This document shows, in pieces, positions 35,630 to 44,446 of a stretch of DNA of 64,000 bases. Numbering within the stretch: the stretch's first letter is position 1; each line of letters begins with the position of its first letter. This DNA is from an uncultured Christensenella sp. (GTDB lineage Bacteria; Bacillota; Clostridia; Christensenellales; UBA1242): NCBI GenBank assembly GCA_910584295.1, contig CAJTYR010000006.1, positions 22,585-86,584 of the forward strand. The letters are read 5' to 3'. The translations under genes were made by a program, and so were the position numbers. The notes below the pieces were generated by a model. It made no database searches, had not been told where the DNA came from, and saw only the letters and a program-made list of their open reading frames with translations.

Positions 35630-36916
35630 TTATGGTGTAAGTTTGTCAGGCCCACGGAAGATGAACATTGCTTCCTTGATGCTTGCAACTTCAAGCAAGT
35701 TCATCAAGATACGATCAAACCCAAGTCCAAATCCGCCGTGTGGCAAACAACCATATTTGAAGAACTGCAAATAGAATTCAACATCCTTTGCAAGTCCTTT
35801 TTCTTCAGCTTGTGCCTTAAGCACATCATAGCGGTGTTCTCTTTGAGCGCCAGTTGTTATCTCAACTCCTTTCCAAATAAGGTCATACCCTTGTGGAACC
35901 CCATCTTTTCTCATGTGATAGAAAGCACGTTTCTTTGCACTATAATCAGTCACAAAGATAAACTCATGCCCAAAAGCCTCTTTTGTGAACCTTGCACAAA
36001 GTTTTTCTGCTTCAGTTGAAAGGTCTCCCCTTTCTGCTTCTGGGCAGACATATCCATATCTTTTTTCAAGCTCGATGTAGAGATCCTCCAATCTCATTTT
36101 TGGAAATGGAATGGTTGGAACAATGACTTCAACCCCAAATAGTTCTTTAATCTTTTCGCCATAGACATCTTTGACTTTCTTAAGTGCATGCCCAAGAAGT
36201 TCTTCTTCCATTTTCATTACATCTTCAAAACTTTCAATTCCAGAAAACTCCAAGTCAAAGCCAGTAAACTCTGTTGCATGTTTTCTTGAGTGCGACTTTT
36301 CTGCTCTGAAAACTGGTCCACACTCAAACACTCTTCCCCAGCCAGCAGAGATTGCAAGCTGTTTATAGAATTGTGGACTTTGTGCAAGATATGCTTTGCG
36401 GTCAAAATATTTCACCTCAAAAACTTCAGAGCCACTTTCAGAAGCAGTTCCAATAAGTTTTGGCGAGTGAAATTCAGTGAAATCTCTCTCCAACAAAAAC
36501 TCTCTCATTGCCTCTGTGAAAAGAGTTTGAACCTTAAACATGAGCAAGTTTTTCTCTTGACGAAGATCAATCCAGCGGAAGTCTATTCTTTGGTCTATGT
36601 TGCTTTCTGGAGTGATTGGATATGGTTCTTTTGCATCACTTGTCACAACCACACTCTCTGCCAAAACTTCTTGTCCACCCATCTTGACATATTCACTTTT
36701 GATAAGTTCCCCACTCACCAAAACAGTTGAGCCAGGAAGAAGATGAGAAAAAACTTCCCCCACTTCAGGATGAGCCATTTTGTCAACCGTCACTTGAATT
36801 TTTCCAGAAAAATCTTTCAAAACAATAAACTGTATACTTTTTTTATCCCTTACAGTCTCGATCATTCCTTGAAAATTAACCTTGCCAACATTTAGTTTTG
36901 AAATTTGTGTTGTCAT
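35630..36916 (-). CDS. aspS: Compact aspartate-tRNA ligase (archaeal-type, copy 1)
   Basis: 428 aa class IIb synthetase, first gene behind the T-box leader. The OB fold covers about 15-105. The catalytic core contains FRWIDLR, motif 2 with FRAEKSHSRKHATEFTGFD, GAQREHRYD and motif 3 GGFGLGFDRILMNL. It has no GAD domain, so it resembles archaeal AspRS. Such enzymes can be non-discriminating and supply GatCAB, but with AsnRS also present that need is unclear. AAAAGGAG precedes the ATG. The paralogue follows 18 nt downstream. Confidence 0.87.
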   Translation of the reverse strand: MTTQISKLNVGKVNFQGMIETVRDKKSIQFIVLKDFSGKIQVTVDKMAHPEVGEVFSHLLPGSTVLVSGELIKSEYVKMGGQEVLAESVVVTSDAKEPYPITPESNIDQRIDFRWIDLRQEKNLLMFKVQTLFTEAMREFLLERDFTEFHSPKLIGTASESGSEVFEVKYFDRKAYLAQSPQFYKQLAISAGWGRVFECGPVFRAEKSHSRKHATEFTGFDLEFSGIESFEDVMKMEEELLGHALKKVKDVYGEKIKELFGVEVIVPTIPFPKMRLEDLYIELEKRYGYVCPEAERGDLSTEAEKLCARFTKEAFGHEFIFVTDYSAKKRAFYHMRKDGVPQGYDLIWKGVEITTGAQREHRYDVLKAQAEEKGLAKDVEFYLQFFKYGCLPHGGFGLGFDRILMNLLEVASIKEAMFIFRGPDKLTP

Positions 36917-36958
36917 TTTTATTCTCCTTTTTTCTTATCAACGACCTCAACAAAAGCA

Positions 36959-37180
36959 AATAAAAAATCCTAATGCAAAAGTCGCATTAGGACGAACATA
37001 AAATCCGCGGTGCCACCTAATTTGTTGCAAAATGCAACCACTTTCTTCAAGCTGATATTGTTCAGCCAAAACACAAGACTGTTAAGCTGTCTTCATCCTC
37101 GTTTGTTTGATATGCTCTCACCATTCATATCTCTCTGGGAAACAAATTGAGAGGATTACTCCTTCTTCGTCATCATCTAT
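36959..37180 (-). promoter_or_regulatory. T-box leader of the aspS-aspS2-asnS operon
   Basis: On the minus strand the T-box sequence AGGTGGCACCGCGG lies at 37020-37007. A terminator follows (36992-36962: TCCTAATGC and GCATTAGGA arms, then T-run). Upstream is a Stem I-like domain with ATCCTC (about 37157) pairing GAGGAT, an inner TTTGTTT/AAACAAA helix, and a GAATGGTG element. Uncharged tRNA would stabilise the antiterminator. A specifier codon AAC (Asn) is possible in AAACAAACGAGG, but GAC cannot be excluded. Confidence 0.9.
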
Positions 37181-37323
37181 GCTTAAAATATACCACCATC
37201 CAAAAAATTTGTCAATAAAAATTTTGTTTAATTAAACAAATCAACATTTTTTAAGCTTCTGTTGTATTACTCAAAAACATTTAACTTGGAAATTCTCTTA
37301 TATTTTGATAATATAAACAATAT

Positions 37324-37577
37324 ATGAAAAATCTTTTTAAATTCTTCAAAAAAGACTTCAAAACAAAAAGAGTTCACACTTTCGCATTGATTTGACACAA
37401 ATCGCTCTCACTTCCTTCAACTCCTCTCATGCAGACAAATGGAATGGCGTCATGGGAATCATTATTGGTGCAATTTGTTTTACAATTGGACTTTTCGTGT
37501 CACTACGAAAATTTAAAAATCACAGCTCTGAAATTCAACCTGCAGAAAAGCCTCACAACCAAGAAAATGAAAAATAA
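37324..37577 (+). pseudogene. Small membrane-protein gene, apparently frameshifted
   Basis: An ATG at 37324 opens 23 codons rich in Lys/Phe (MKNLFKFFKKDFKTKRVH) and ends at TGA 37393. A different frame overlaps it and continues to 37577, with a hydrophobic helix (GIIIGAICFTIGLFVSL) and a polar tail. Joined, they would make one small single-pass protein of about 84 residues. One base change separates them, so this is a damaged gene or a sequencing error. If intact, the second frame would need the TTG at 37392. Confidence 0.35.
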
Positions 37578-37602
37578 AAACACCTTGAAGGTGTTTTTTT
37601 AC
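37574..37602. terminator. Rho-independent terminator
   Basis: AAAAACACCTT and AAGGTGTTTTTT arms between the small 37324 locus and the convergent MBL-fold gene. Confidence 0.75.
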
Positions 37603-38780
37603 GCCACAGATTGTGCTTCGGGCCAAATTCTGCCACTCTCCTTAAACCATTTACTATCCTTAAGAAAAATGCTGTTGTTTGAGCATTTGACATTATATCC
37701 GCTTCCTGTTGACAAATAGACAATGTTTCCATTGAAAGAAGTAAACTCATTGTTTTTGTAATCAATGCACATGGTCGTCACATAAATCTCGTCTGTCCAC
37801 ACTCCAACATTTGTGATAAATTCTTGCGTTGGAAACTGGTTTGCTGGAGTTGTTGTGTATTCACTGCTCCCAGCACAGCAACAAACACAAACTGTCTTTG
37901 GTTGGATGATGTCAATAAACTCTTTTGAAGAGGATGTTCTTGAACCATGATGTCCAGCCTTATAAAGTTCAACTGTTGGAAGATTGTTCATTTCACAAAG
38001 ATATTTTTCTCCCACTTTTTCAAGGTCACCCGTAAACAAGAAGTTTTTGCTTTCGTCTGGCGACACCTGTTGAGTAAACATACAGCAAACGGAATTGTTG
38101 TTTTCATTTGATTTGTCTGGATTTTTATAATAGTAACTATCCAAAATGTTGAGAGATATGTTTGAACTTAAGTCAAACGTGCTTTTTGCTCCGTTCGTCT
38201 CTTCAATGCAGTCAAGTGCAGTATAGTGCTTTGCTCCACCTTCAATCGCTTTTTTAAGTTTTGCGTCATAATTTTTGAACATTATGGTGTCCGCTTTTCC
38301 AGTTGCAGTGCCAGCAAAATCGATGATTGTCTCACACTTAAACAAATCAAAGATGCCATCAATTTTTGAAGATGTGGCAAAACCAGCATAATGATCTTGA
38401 TGTGCATGGCTCACAATAACATATTCCAAAACGCCATCGGTGACATAATTTTTAAGATAGGAAGAAATTGTTGAAACACTGTTTGATTTTGATCCACAGT
38501 CAATCAGAATATCAACATCTCCCGCTTTAATATAGGTGCAATCGCCCGTGTATTTATTTCCAAGTTCCAAAAAGTGAATTGATATGTCAGCATCTGCAAT
38601 GTCGATTGATCCATCAACTTTGTTTTCGCTTTTTGAATAATATGTCTCATCTGAAACAGAAACATCTTCGGTGTTTGGGATTGTGATCCAAATAAGTCCA
38701 TAGAACGAGCCAACAATTCCGATGACCAGCCCCATAAGTGCCATGACAAATTTTCCAAAGCCTTTTTTCTTTTTAGGCAT
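37599..38780 (-). CDS. Membrane-anchored MBL-fold hydrolase (ComEC C-domain-like)
   Basis: 393 aa from the ATG at 38780, preceded by AAGGAGGTGAT; a frame from 38810 lacks a site. A positively charged start (MPKKKKGFGK) and one membrane helix (about 12-35) are followed by an extracellular metallo-beta-lactamase domain with the metal motif VSHAHQDHYAG (about 145) and FLFTGDLE (about 265). It resembles the ComEC/Rec2 metallohydrolase domain and secreted beta-lactamase-fold proteins in Gram-positives. A nuclease or phosphodiesterase role is likely; the substrate is unknown. It abuts the next gene. Confidence 0.82.
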   Translation of the reverse strand: MPKKKKGFGKFVMALMGLVIGIVGSFYGLIWITIPNTEDVSVSDETYYSKSENKVDGSIDIADADISIHFLELGNKYTGDCTYIKAGDVDILIDCGSKSNSVSTISSYLKNYVTDGVLEYVIVSHAHQDHYAGFATSSKIDGIFDLFKCETIIDFAGTATGKADTIMFKNYDAKLKKAIEGGAKHYTALDCIEETNGAKSTFDLSSNISLNILDSYYYKNPDKSNENNNSVCCMFTQQVSPDESKNFLFTGDLEKVGEKYLCEMNNLPTVELYKAGHHGSRTSSSKEFIDIIQPKTVCVCCCAGSSEYTTTPANQFPTQEFITNVGVWTDEIYVTTMCIDYKNNEFTSFNGNIVYLSTGSGYNVKCSNNSIFLKDSKWFKESGRIWPEAQSVA

Positions 38781-38781
38781 A

Positions 38782-39270
38782 CTAATCACCTCCTTCACTT
38801 GGCTCAACAAAGGTGATCAGCCTGACTTTTTCAACCTTAAAAAGTTTTCCATATTTGAAATTTGATGTGGAATACTTGATATAAAATGTCCCCACTTCAT
38901 CCGAATAAAATCTTCCATTGATGTCCACTTTGAGATTTGTTTCGATTGCTATCTCATCCGCTTTCAAGCGTTTGCCAAATGCCACAACTTTGACTCCAAA
39001 GTCCTCATATTTTTCGTCTAGCGTCAATTCAATCTCATCGTTTCCGATGATTGCAAAACAATCGTTTCGACAAACAACCCACCAAATTCCACCACCAATC
39101 AAAGCTCCAATCAAAAGAAAAACAAAGCCAAAAAGCAAAACTTTGAAACTTGTGTTTTTCAAAGTTCTTTCAGCTGACCTTTGAGATTTTTTGTCAATTG
39201 AAACCCCAGAGACATCAACATTTGATTTCGCCCTTGTGGAGGTCTTTTTTGCATTCTTTTTTGTTGCCAT
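38782..39270 (-). CDS. Single-pass membrane protein with an Ig-like outer domain
   Basis: 162 aa from the ATG at 39270, which follows AAAGGA. A lysine- and serine-rich cytoplasmic head (about 1-40) is followed by a helix (about 44-68) and a beta-rich outer domain of about 90 residues whose pattern (I.L.LDEKYEDFGVKV, then DINGRFYSDEVGTFYIKY) is that of DUF5011-type Ig-like domains. Its stop lies 1 nt before the MBL-fold start, so both are co-translated and probably work together at the outer face. Confidence 0.7.
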   Translation of the reverse strand: MATKKNAKKTSTRAKSNVDVSGVSIDKKSQRSAERTLKNTSFKVLLFGFVFLLIGALIGGGIWWVVCRNDCFAIIGNDEIELTLDEKYEDFGVKVVAFGKRLKADEIAIETNLKVDINGRFYSDEVGTFYIKYSTSNFKYGKLFKVEKVRLITFVEPSEGGD

Positions 39271-39318
39271 ATTTTTTCCTTTATGCAGATTATAACACAA
39301 AAGTTTTTAAATTCAAAA

Positions 39319-39346
39319 AAGAAAGGGTCATTGCCCCTTTCTAAAT
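39319..39346 (-). terminator. Terminator after the sulfatase gene
   Basis: AGAAAGGG and CCCTTTCT arms followed by T residues on the minus strand, downstream of the 39357 stop. Confidence 0.8.
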
Positions 39347-39356
39347 TATTGAAAAT

Positions 39357-41390
39357 TTACTTTATATAATTTTTTGCATAATTTACTCTGTAATATTTTT
39401 CAATCATGATTTGTTTCTTAACATAAATGTTGACCTTATCTTTGAAGTTTATCACCTGTGTGTCCACTTTTGCTTCTTTTCCATTTTTAAAGAAATCAAT
39501 CATATCCAAAGAATAAACATTTTCATCAAAAATTCCTGAAAGTGATGACAAAAACATGCTTTGCGTAATATCTTCAGAAAAAATTGAATATCCTTGCGTC
39601 AAATTTCGATTAAAACTGAACCCATACAAATCACAAAGAGTTGGATAGATGTCATATGTGTTGCAGAACACAGCATTTTCTCCAACTTCAAGTTTTGGAC
39701 TAGAAATCGCAAAAGGGACTCTGTAAGCAGTTTTATCATCATAATATTTCCCGACACCTTTGATTTCATAAGAAAGATTTTGATAATATGCGTTGTGATC
39801 TGCAAACAAAACTATGGTTGTATTTTCTGACAGGGGTCTTCCATTTACTCCAACATTTGTTTCAAGATAGTCAACAATAAATCCTATTGCATTGTCAAGT
39901 GCCATTGCTTTTGACTTAAACTCTCGGAGCAATTGATAATCTTTTGTGCCTACTTTTGGCAAGATATATCCCAAATTATTCTCTTCGGCATAACTTTCAA
40001 AATATGCATAGTTGTCATCAAAAATCTTATAATAGTTTGCAAATCTTTTGTTTGATTGGGTATAAGGTCCATGTGTAGAAACTGTTGTGAAAAATGAGAA
40101 GAAAGATTTGTCTGTTGGCATAATTTCTTTTGCCATGTTTTCAACATAATCACCATCATCCACAAAATCACCAAACTTATCAGTTTTGTCTTCAAGTGTG
40201 CACTCATCAAGAGCATACACTCTGTCAAATCCCATTGAGGTGTTAAGTGTGTATCTGTCATAGAAATCACCACGATAGTCGTGGAAGAAATTGACACTCT
40301 CATAACCAGCATTTTTGAAAAGGTTTGGAAGACTTTCTGGAGTTTCAACTCCAACCTTATTTAAAATACTCGTAAATGAATATTCATTTGGAACATTTCC
40401 CAAAAGAGAAATATCTTCACTGAAATTGGTTGCATTCCTTGAATAATACTCCGAGAAATACATTGAATTGTTGAAAATAAGATCATATAAATTTGGAGTG
40501 TTAAACTGATCAATCCCAAACCATTCCATGCTTTCCATCATGATCATGATAAGATTGTCCCCCTTCAAACTTTCTGAAACATTTGCGTTGTTATATGAAG
40601 AGTTTGAATATGAAAAGCCTTGTCCTTCTTCAATAAACTTCTTCATATCTTTTTCTTCTGTTGAAGAAAGCTCTTCTTCATATCCAACAAACTTTTCAAT
40701 GCTCTTCAAGTAGTAAGCATAAAAACCATACTTTTTCATGTTGGCAAATTTAAGGTCTGTTGAACCATAAAGATATTGTCCGTTTTCATAGACATATTTT
40801 GATTGCGAATCTTCCGCATAAGCTTTGTCCAAAAAGTTGTAAGAAACAAGTCCAGTGCACTCAACAACAATGGCAATGGCAATCATATAGCAAATGGATG
40901 AGAACTTAAATCTTGATTTCATCCTTGGCATATATTTGCTTCCAAACACCACCGCCAAAATAAACAAAACAAAAACTGCCAAGGTTGCCCCCAAACACCC
41001 CCAATTTATGAAATCCATTTCAAAAACAGCACCAGTTTCGCCACCTCTTGCAAAAAGCATGTCCACTGTTGTGAAATTGAATAAGTTTTTAAAAACACAA
41101 GAATTGATGATGTTAACAATCCCTTGAAGCGCCAAAAAAATCGTCGTGACTGTAATTTTCAGCCATTCAGTAGGAAGAATAAAAATTAAACCGGCAATAA
41201 TCAAAATTATTGAAAATTCAATCCCAAATTTAGTAGGAAGAACCCCCAGTCCCAAAGTGATGAAATTCACCATTTCAAGACAAATGGCAAAAACAACAAA
41301 GAGAACGCCATAAATATAATCATTCTTCTCTTTCTTGATTTTTTTTGTTGAGATTGAAAAGTCTGATTTTCCTTTTTCAAGTTTTTCCAC
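39357..41390 (-). CDS. LTA synthase-family phosphoglycerol transferase (sulfatase fold)
   Basis: 677 aa. The N-terminal half has five hydrophobic helices (about 30-225). The outer domain has the alkaline-phosphatase/sulfatase fold: the catalytic Thr in ATNFSEDISLLG (about 310), FFTTVSTHGPYTQ (about 435) and a metal motif LFADHNAYY (about 525). This is the LtaS layout, which polymerises glycerol phosphate from phosphatidylglycerol onto a lipid anchor. It starts with GTG after AAGGAGAAATAGTC and is coupled to the lipid kinase upstream, which recycles the diacylglycerol LtaS releases. Confidence 0.88.
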   Translation of the reverse strand: MEKLEKGKSDFSISTKKIKKEKNDYIYGVLFVVFAICLEMVNFITLGLGVLPTKFGIEFSIILIIAGLIFILPTEWLKITVTTIFLALQGIVNIINSCVFKNLFNFTTVDMLFARGGETGAVFEMDFINWGCLGATLAVFVLFILAVVFGSKYMPRMKSRFKFSSICYMIAIAIVVECTGLVSYNFLDKAYAEDSQSKYVYENGQYLYGSTDLKFANMKKYGFYAYYLKSIEKFVGYEEELSSTEEKDMKKFIEEGQGFSYSNSSYNNANVSESLKGDNLIMIMMESMEWFGIDQFNTPNLYDLIFNNSMYFSEYYSRNATNFSEDISLLGNVPNEYSFTSILNKVGVETPESLPNLFKNAGYESVNFFHDYRGDFYDRYTLNTSMGFDRVYALDECTLEDKTDKFGDFVDDGDYVENMAKEIMPTDKSFFSFFTTVSTHGPYTQSNKRFANYYKIFDDNYAYFESYAEENNLGYILPKVGTKDYQLLREFKSKAMALDNAIGFIVDYLETNVGVNGRPLSENTTIVLFADHNAYYQNLSYEIKGVGKYYDDKTAYRVPFAISSPKLEVGENAVFCNTYDIYPTLCDLYGFSFNRNLTQGYSIFSEDITQSMFLSSLSGIFDENVYSLDMIDFFKNGKEAKVDTQVINFKDKVNIYVKKQIMIEKYYRVNYAKNYIK

Positions 41391-41392
41391 GA

Positions 41393-42292
41393 CTATTTCT
41401 CCTTAACAAAGATTTCAACATGTTGTTTCAAAACCTCAAGGTCAAACGAACCACCAAATCCACTTTCGCCATCAAGATTGACAATCTCGTCTGCAGGCAA
41501 ATCGATGTGGCACTTTTTAACTTTCACAATTCGGCATTTTTTGCCATCCTTCAAACTTCTCATTCCAAAAAGGAAAAGTCTGAAAATGCGCAAAATTGTT
41601 GCAAAAGCAACTTTCTTTTTCTTTCGTTCACTCACCAAAATTACATTGACAAATCCATCATCAAAACTTGCCATATTGTTGATTTTATAACCAGCAACAT
41701 ATTTGCTGTTTGCAATTATACCAAGAGCATATTTTCCCTTTTTCTTTTTTCCATCAAACTCAATAGTCATTGGAATTGGATGAGAATTGAACATCTCTTT
41801 AACACCATAACTGAAATATGCAATTCTGCCAAGATGCTTCTTTTGCGTTTGAGATGTTGCGTAACTTGATTTGGTAAATATGCCAAAACAGCAAACATAG
41901 ATTCCATATCTATCATTGACTTTGAAGACATCGTGCTTGATTGAATATCCCTTCAAAATATTTTTGACTGCCTTTTTAACATTCTTTGAGATTCCCAAAG
42001 AATGAGCCAAATCATTGGTTGTTCCGGCAGGGATATATCCAATTTTAGGTCTGTTTGGAACATTTGAGATTGCGTTGACAACTTCATTCATTGTTCCATC
42101 ACCACCAGACACAACAAAAACATCATAGACGCCACACGCTTCACGTGCAAAAAGACCTGCATCCCCACGTTTTGTTGTAGGCTTGCAGTCAACGACCTCA
42201 AACTTCTTTTTAAGTTCGGTCAAGATATACTCTATTTTTTTGTGGCTTTTTTGCTTTCCACTTGTTGGATTATATACATATAGACATTTCAT
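41393..42292 (-). CDS. Diacylglycerol/lipid kinase (DagK/YegS family)
   Basis: 299 aa. The N-terminal domain carries SGGDGTMNEVVNAI (about 78-91), the nucleotide-binding signature of DagK-type kinases, after YNPTSGKQK at the start. The C-terminal beta-sandwich ends with FDLEVLKQHVEIFVKE. It phosphorylates diacylglycerol to phosphatidic acid. It ends 2 nt before the LTA-synthase-like gene, a logical pair because LTA synthesis produces diacylglycerol. It has no Shine-Dalgarno site; a GATAAT box ends 7 nt before the ATG. Confidence 0.9.
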   Translation of the reverse strand: MKCLYVYNPTSGKQKSHKKIEYILTELKKKFEVVDCKPTTKRGDAGLFAREACGVYDVFVVSGGDGTMNEVVNAISNVPNRPKIGYIPAGTTNDLAHSLGISKNVKKAVKNILKGYSIKHDVFKVNDRYGIYVCCFGIFTKSSYATSQTQKKHLGRIAYFSYGVKEMFNSHPIPMTIEFDGKKKKGKYALGIIANSKYVAGYKINNMASFDDGFVNVILVSERKKKKVAFATILRIFRLFLFGMRSLKDGKKCRIVKVKKCHIDLPADEIVNLDGESGFGGSFDLEVLKQHVEIFVKEK

Positions 42293-42354
42293 GATATATA
42301 TATTATCATTTTATGATAAAAAAGTAAAGTAATGCATTCGCACTTAATATTCAA

Positions 42355-42392
42355 AAAAAGCATTTTGTCAAAAAATTTCGACAAAACGCTTT
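42355..42392 (-). terminator. Terminator of the HAD phosphatase gene
   Basis: Arms AGCGTTTTGTC and GACAAAATGCT with one mismatch and T-run on the minus strand. Confidence 0.75.
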
Positions 42393-42958
42393 CATTTTGG
42401 AACATCAATTGCATGAGGTAGTTTATTTTTCACCAAATATGCTTCTTCTGCAATTCTCATCATAGGATAGTCACTCATGGAATCAGAATAAAAAGATTTC
42501 AGCACAACTCCGTTAAACTTTGCTTGAAATCGAATATATTTTTGCTTTCCATAACAATTTTCACCAATAATCTTTCCAGTCTTTTTGTTATATAGCGTGC
42601 AAAAATAGTTCTTAATTCCCAATCTTTTCATGGCTGGAACAAGCACAAAGTCCAAAGAAGCAGAAATGATTAAATCGTTTTCTTTCTGCTGGTCTTTATA
42701 CCACTGAAAAACTTTGCCGATCTTTTTGTCCCAAAACTTTTCAACAATCTGATCAATGTTTTTAAACCATGGAATGAAGAAGAAGAGAAATTGTTTTGTT
42801 TTCTTTTTAGAAAGAACTTTAACCCCATACAAAGCAACAACAATCAAAAACCATGGAAAAAACAAAAGAAGATATGTCCTTGTCAGCACCATATACAAAA
42901 AGAAATCGGTCGAACTGTCGCCATCATAAATTGTCTTGTCAAAATCGTATCCGTTCAT
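42392..42958 (-). CDS. HAD-IB phosphatase with a membrane-associated cap
   Basis: 188 aa from the ATG at 42958, preceded by ATGGAGAAAAAC. The catalytic HAD motif is YDFDKTIYDGDSS (residues 3-15; nucleophile Asp5, acid Asp7). A hydrophobic cap (about 20-48) is followed by motif II ISASLDF and motif III with SDSMSDYPM (metal-binding Asp). The size and hydrophobic cap recall the PgpC-type phosphatidylglycerophosphatases. With LTA synthase and lipid kinase nearby a phospholipid role is plausible but inferred. Confidence 0.75.
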   Translation of the reverse strand: MNGYDFDKTIYDGDSSTDFFLYMVLTRTYLLLFFPWFLIVVALYGVKVLSKKKTKQFLFFFIPWFKNIDQIVEKFWDKKIGKVFQWYKDQQKENDLIISASLDFVLVPAMKRLGIKNYFCTLYNKKTGKIIGENCYGKQKYIRFQAKFNGVVLKSFYSDSMSDYPMMRIAEEAYLVKNKLPHAIDVPK

Positions 42959-43049
42959 GTTTTTCTCCATGAACATTTTATCACATCAAACATTTTTGTC
43001 AAAGCAAAAATTCAAACAAAATTTCTTGCTTTGCAAGCCTTAAAAATTT

Positions 43050-43077
43050 TTGTAAAGTTGCATTTGTATGATATACT
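43050..43077 (+). promoter_or_regulatory. Promoter of the TtcA-like gene, probable leaderless start
   Basis: TTGTAA (43050-43055), 16-nt spacer, TATACT (43072-43077), then 6 nt to the ATG at 43084; no Shine-Dalgarno sequence. Confidence 0.55.
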
Positions 43078-43083
43078 TAGATT

Positions 43084-43944
43084 ATGGAAAAAACAATCGA
43101 CAACAAAACAGTGCAAGAAAAAGTGGAAATAAGCATAAGAAAAAAATTTCACAAAACACTTTTCAGTCGTTTCACAAAAGCACTCAATGAATATGATTTA
43201 ATTCAATCTGACGACAAAATCGCTGTGTGCATTTCTGGCGGAAAAGACTCCATGCTTATGGCAAAACTTTTTCAAGAACTGAAAAATCACAACAAATTTC
43301 CTTTTGAACTTGTTTTTTTGGTTATGGATCCTGGCTATAACAAAGCAAATCGCGAAGCAATTGAGAAAAACTGTAAATTGCTTGGCATACCTGCAAAAAT
43401 CTTTGAAACAGACATATTTGAAAATGTTTTCGAAATTGATAAGTCACCTTGCTATGTTTGTGCAAGAATGAGAAGAGGACACCTCTACAACAAAGCCAGA
43501 GAACTCGGATGCAACAAGATTGCGCTTGGTCATCACTTTGATGATGTGATTGAAACAATCCTTTTGGGGATGCTCTACAGTGGACAAGTGCAAACTATGA
43601 TGCCAAAACTTCACAGCACAAATTTCGAGGGTATGCAGCTGATTCGCCCAATGTATTTGATAAGAGAAGAGGACATCTGCCATTGGAGAGATTACAACAA
43701 CCTACATTTTCTTCAATGCGCATGCAAGTTCACAGAGCAATTGGCTTTTGAAAAAAAGGATTTGTCAAACTTAAGTTCAAAGCGTGCAAAAGTCAAAGAA
43801 ATAATCAATCAAATCAAAACTGATGACCCGCAGATTGAAGGAAATATTTTCAGAAGTGTGGAAAATGTCAACCTCTCAACCATAATTGCATACAAAGACA
43901 AAGACGGCAAAATTCATCATTTTCTTGATGATTATAATGCTTAA
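43084..43944 (+). CDS. TtcA-family tRNA thiolation protein (PP-loop ATPase)
   Basis: 286 aa. The ATP pyrophosphatase PP-loop is ISGGKDSML (about residue 56). A CYVCARMRRG motif (about 123) and a distal C-A-C pair (about 219) can hold an Fe-S cluster, as in TtcA, which makes 2-thiocytidine at position 32 of some tRNAs. GHHFDDVIETILLGM is the second family motif. The gene looks leaderless. TtcA relatives in Gram-positives also act on other substrates, so the exact modification is not certain. Confidence 0.83.
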   Translation: MEKTIDNKTVQEKVEISIRKKFHKTLFSRFTKALNEYDLIQSDDKIAVCISGGKDSMLMAKLFQELKNHNKFPFELVFLVMDPGYNKANREAIEKNCKLLGIPAKIFETDIFENVFEIDKSPCYVCARMRRGHLYNKARELGCNKIALGHHFDDVIETILLGMLYSGQVQTMMPKLHSTNFEGMQLIRPMYLIREEDICHWRDYNNLHFLQCACKFTEQLAFEKKDLSNLSSKRAKVKEIINQIKTDDPQIEGNIFRSVENVNLSTIIAYKDKDGKIHHFLDDYNA

Positions 43945-44085
43945 GACGGAATTTTTCTGTCTTCTTCTTTTATTAGAACAAATCAAACAATCTTCGACAG
44001 AATCTCTAAAAATCACCAAAAATAAGCTTTTGTAAGAAGAGAATTTTGTTTTATAATGGCTTTTGTTTTAAAAGGAGAAAACGAT

Positions 44086-44391
44086 ATGAAAAATGATGTT
44101 CTTAAACTTATCGCACAAAAAGCAAAAAGAAGACTGGTTGGCAAAGAAGCCGTTGTCAACGCAAAAATCAAGGTCATCTCAAACGAAGACGAAGACTTTA
44201 AAAGCAAGGTGGAATTTCTTTTATCTCAAGAAAGTGTTGTTTCAAATCCTGTGCATTATTTGATTGACGACCGCATCTTGAACAATATGGCAGAATCTCA
44301 AAGAGAAAAATATCTTCTTGACACCTTGGACAAATATAACTCTCTGAAAAATAAACTTGAAAGCCCTGTTTATGGCAGATATTGCATGTAA
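44086..44391 (+). CDS. Small conserved-looking hypothetical protein
   Basis: 101 aa from the ATG at 44086, which follows AAAAGGAG; the frame upstream to 44056 is not needed. Basic helical start (LKLIAQKAKRRLVGKEA) and an acidic middle, no membrane segment. It is followed 55 nt later by the acetyltransferase gene. I do not recognise it. Confidence 0.6.
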   Translation: MKNDVLKLIAQKAKRRLVGKEAVVNAKIKVISNEDEDFKSKVEFLLSQESVVSNPVHYLIDDRILNNMAESQREKYLLDTLDKYNSLKNKLESPVYGRYCM

Positions 44392-44446
44392 AAACAATTT
44401 TACTTTTCCAAACATATATATTCCTATGAATAAAAAGGAATATCAA

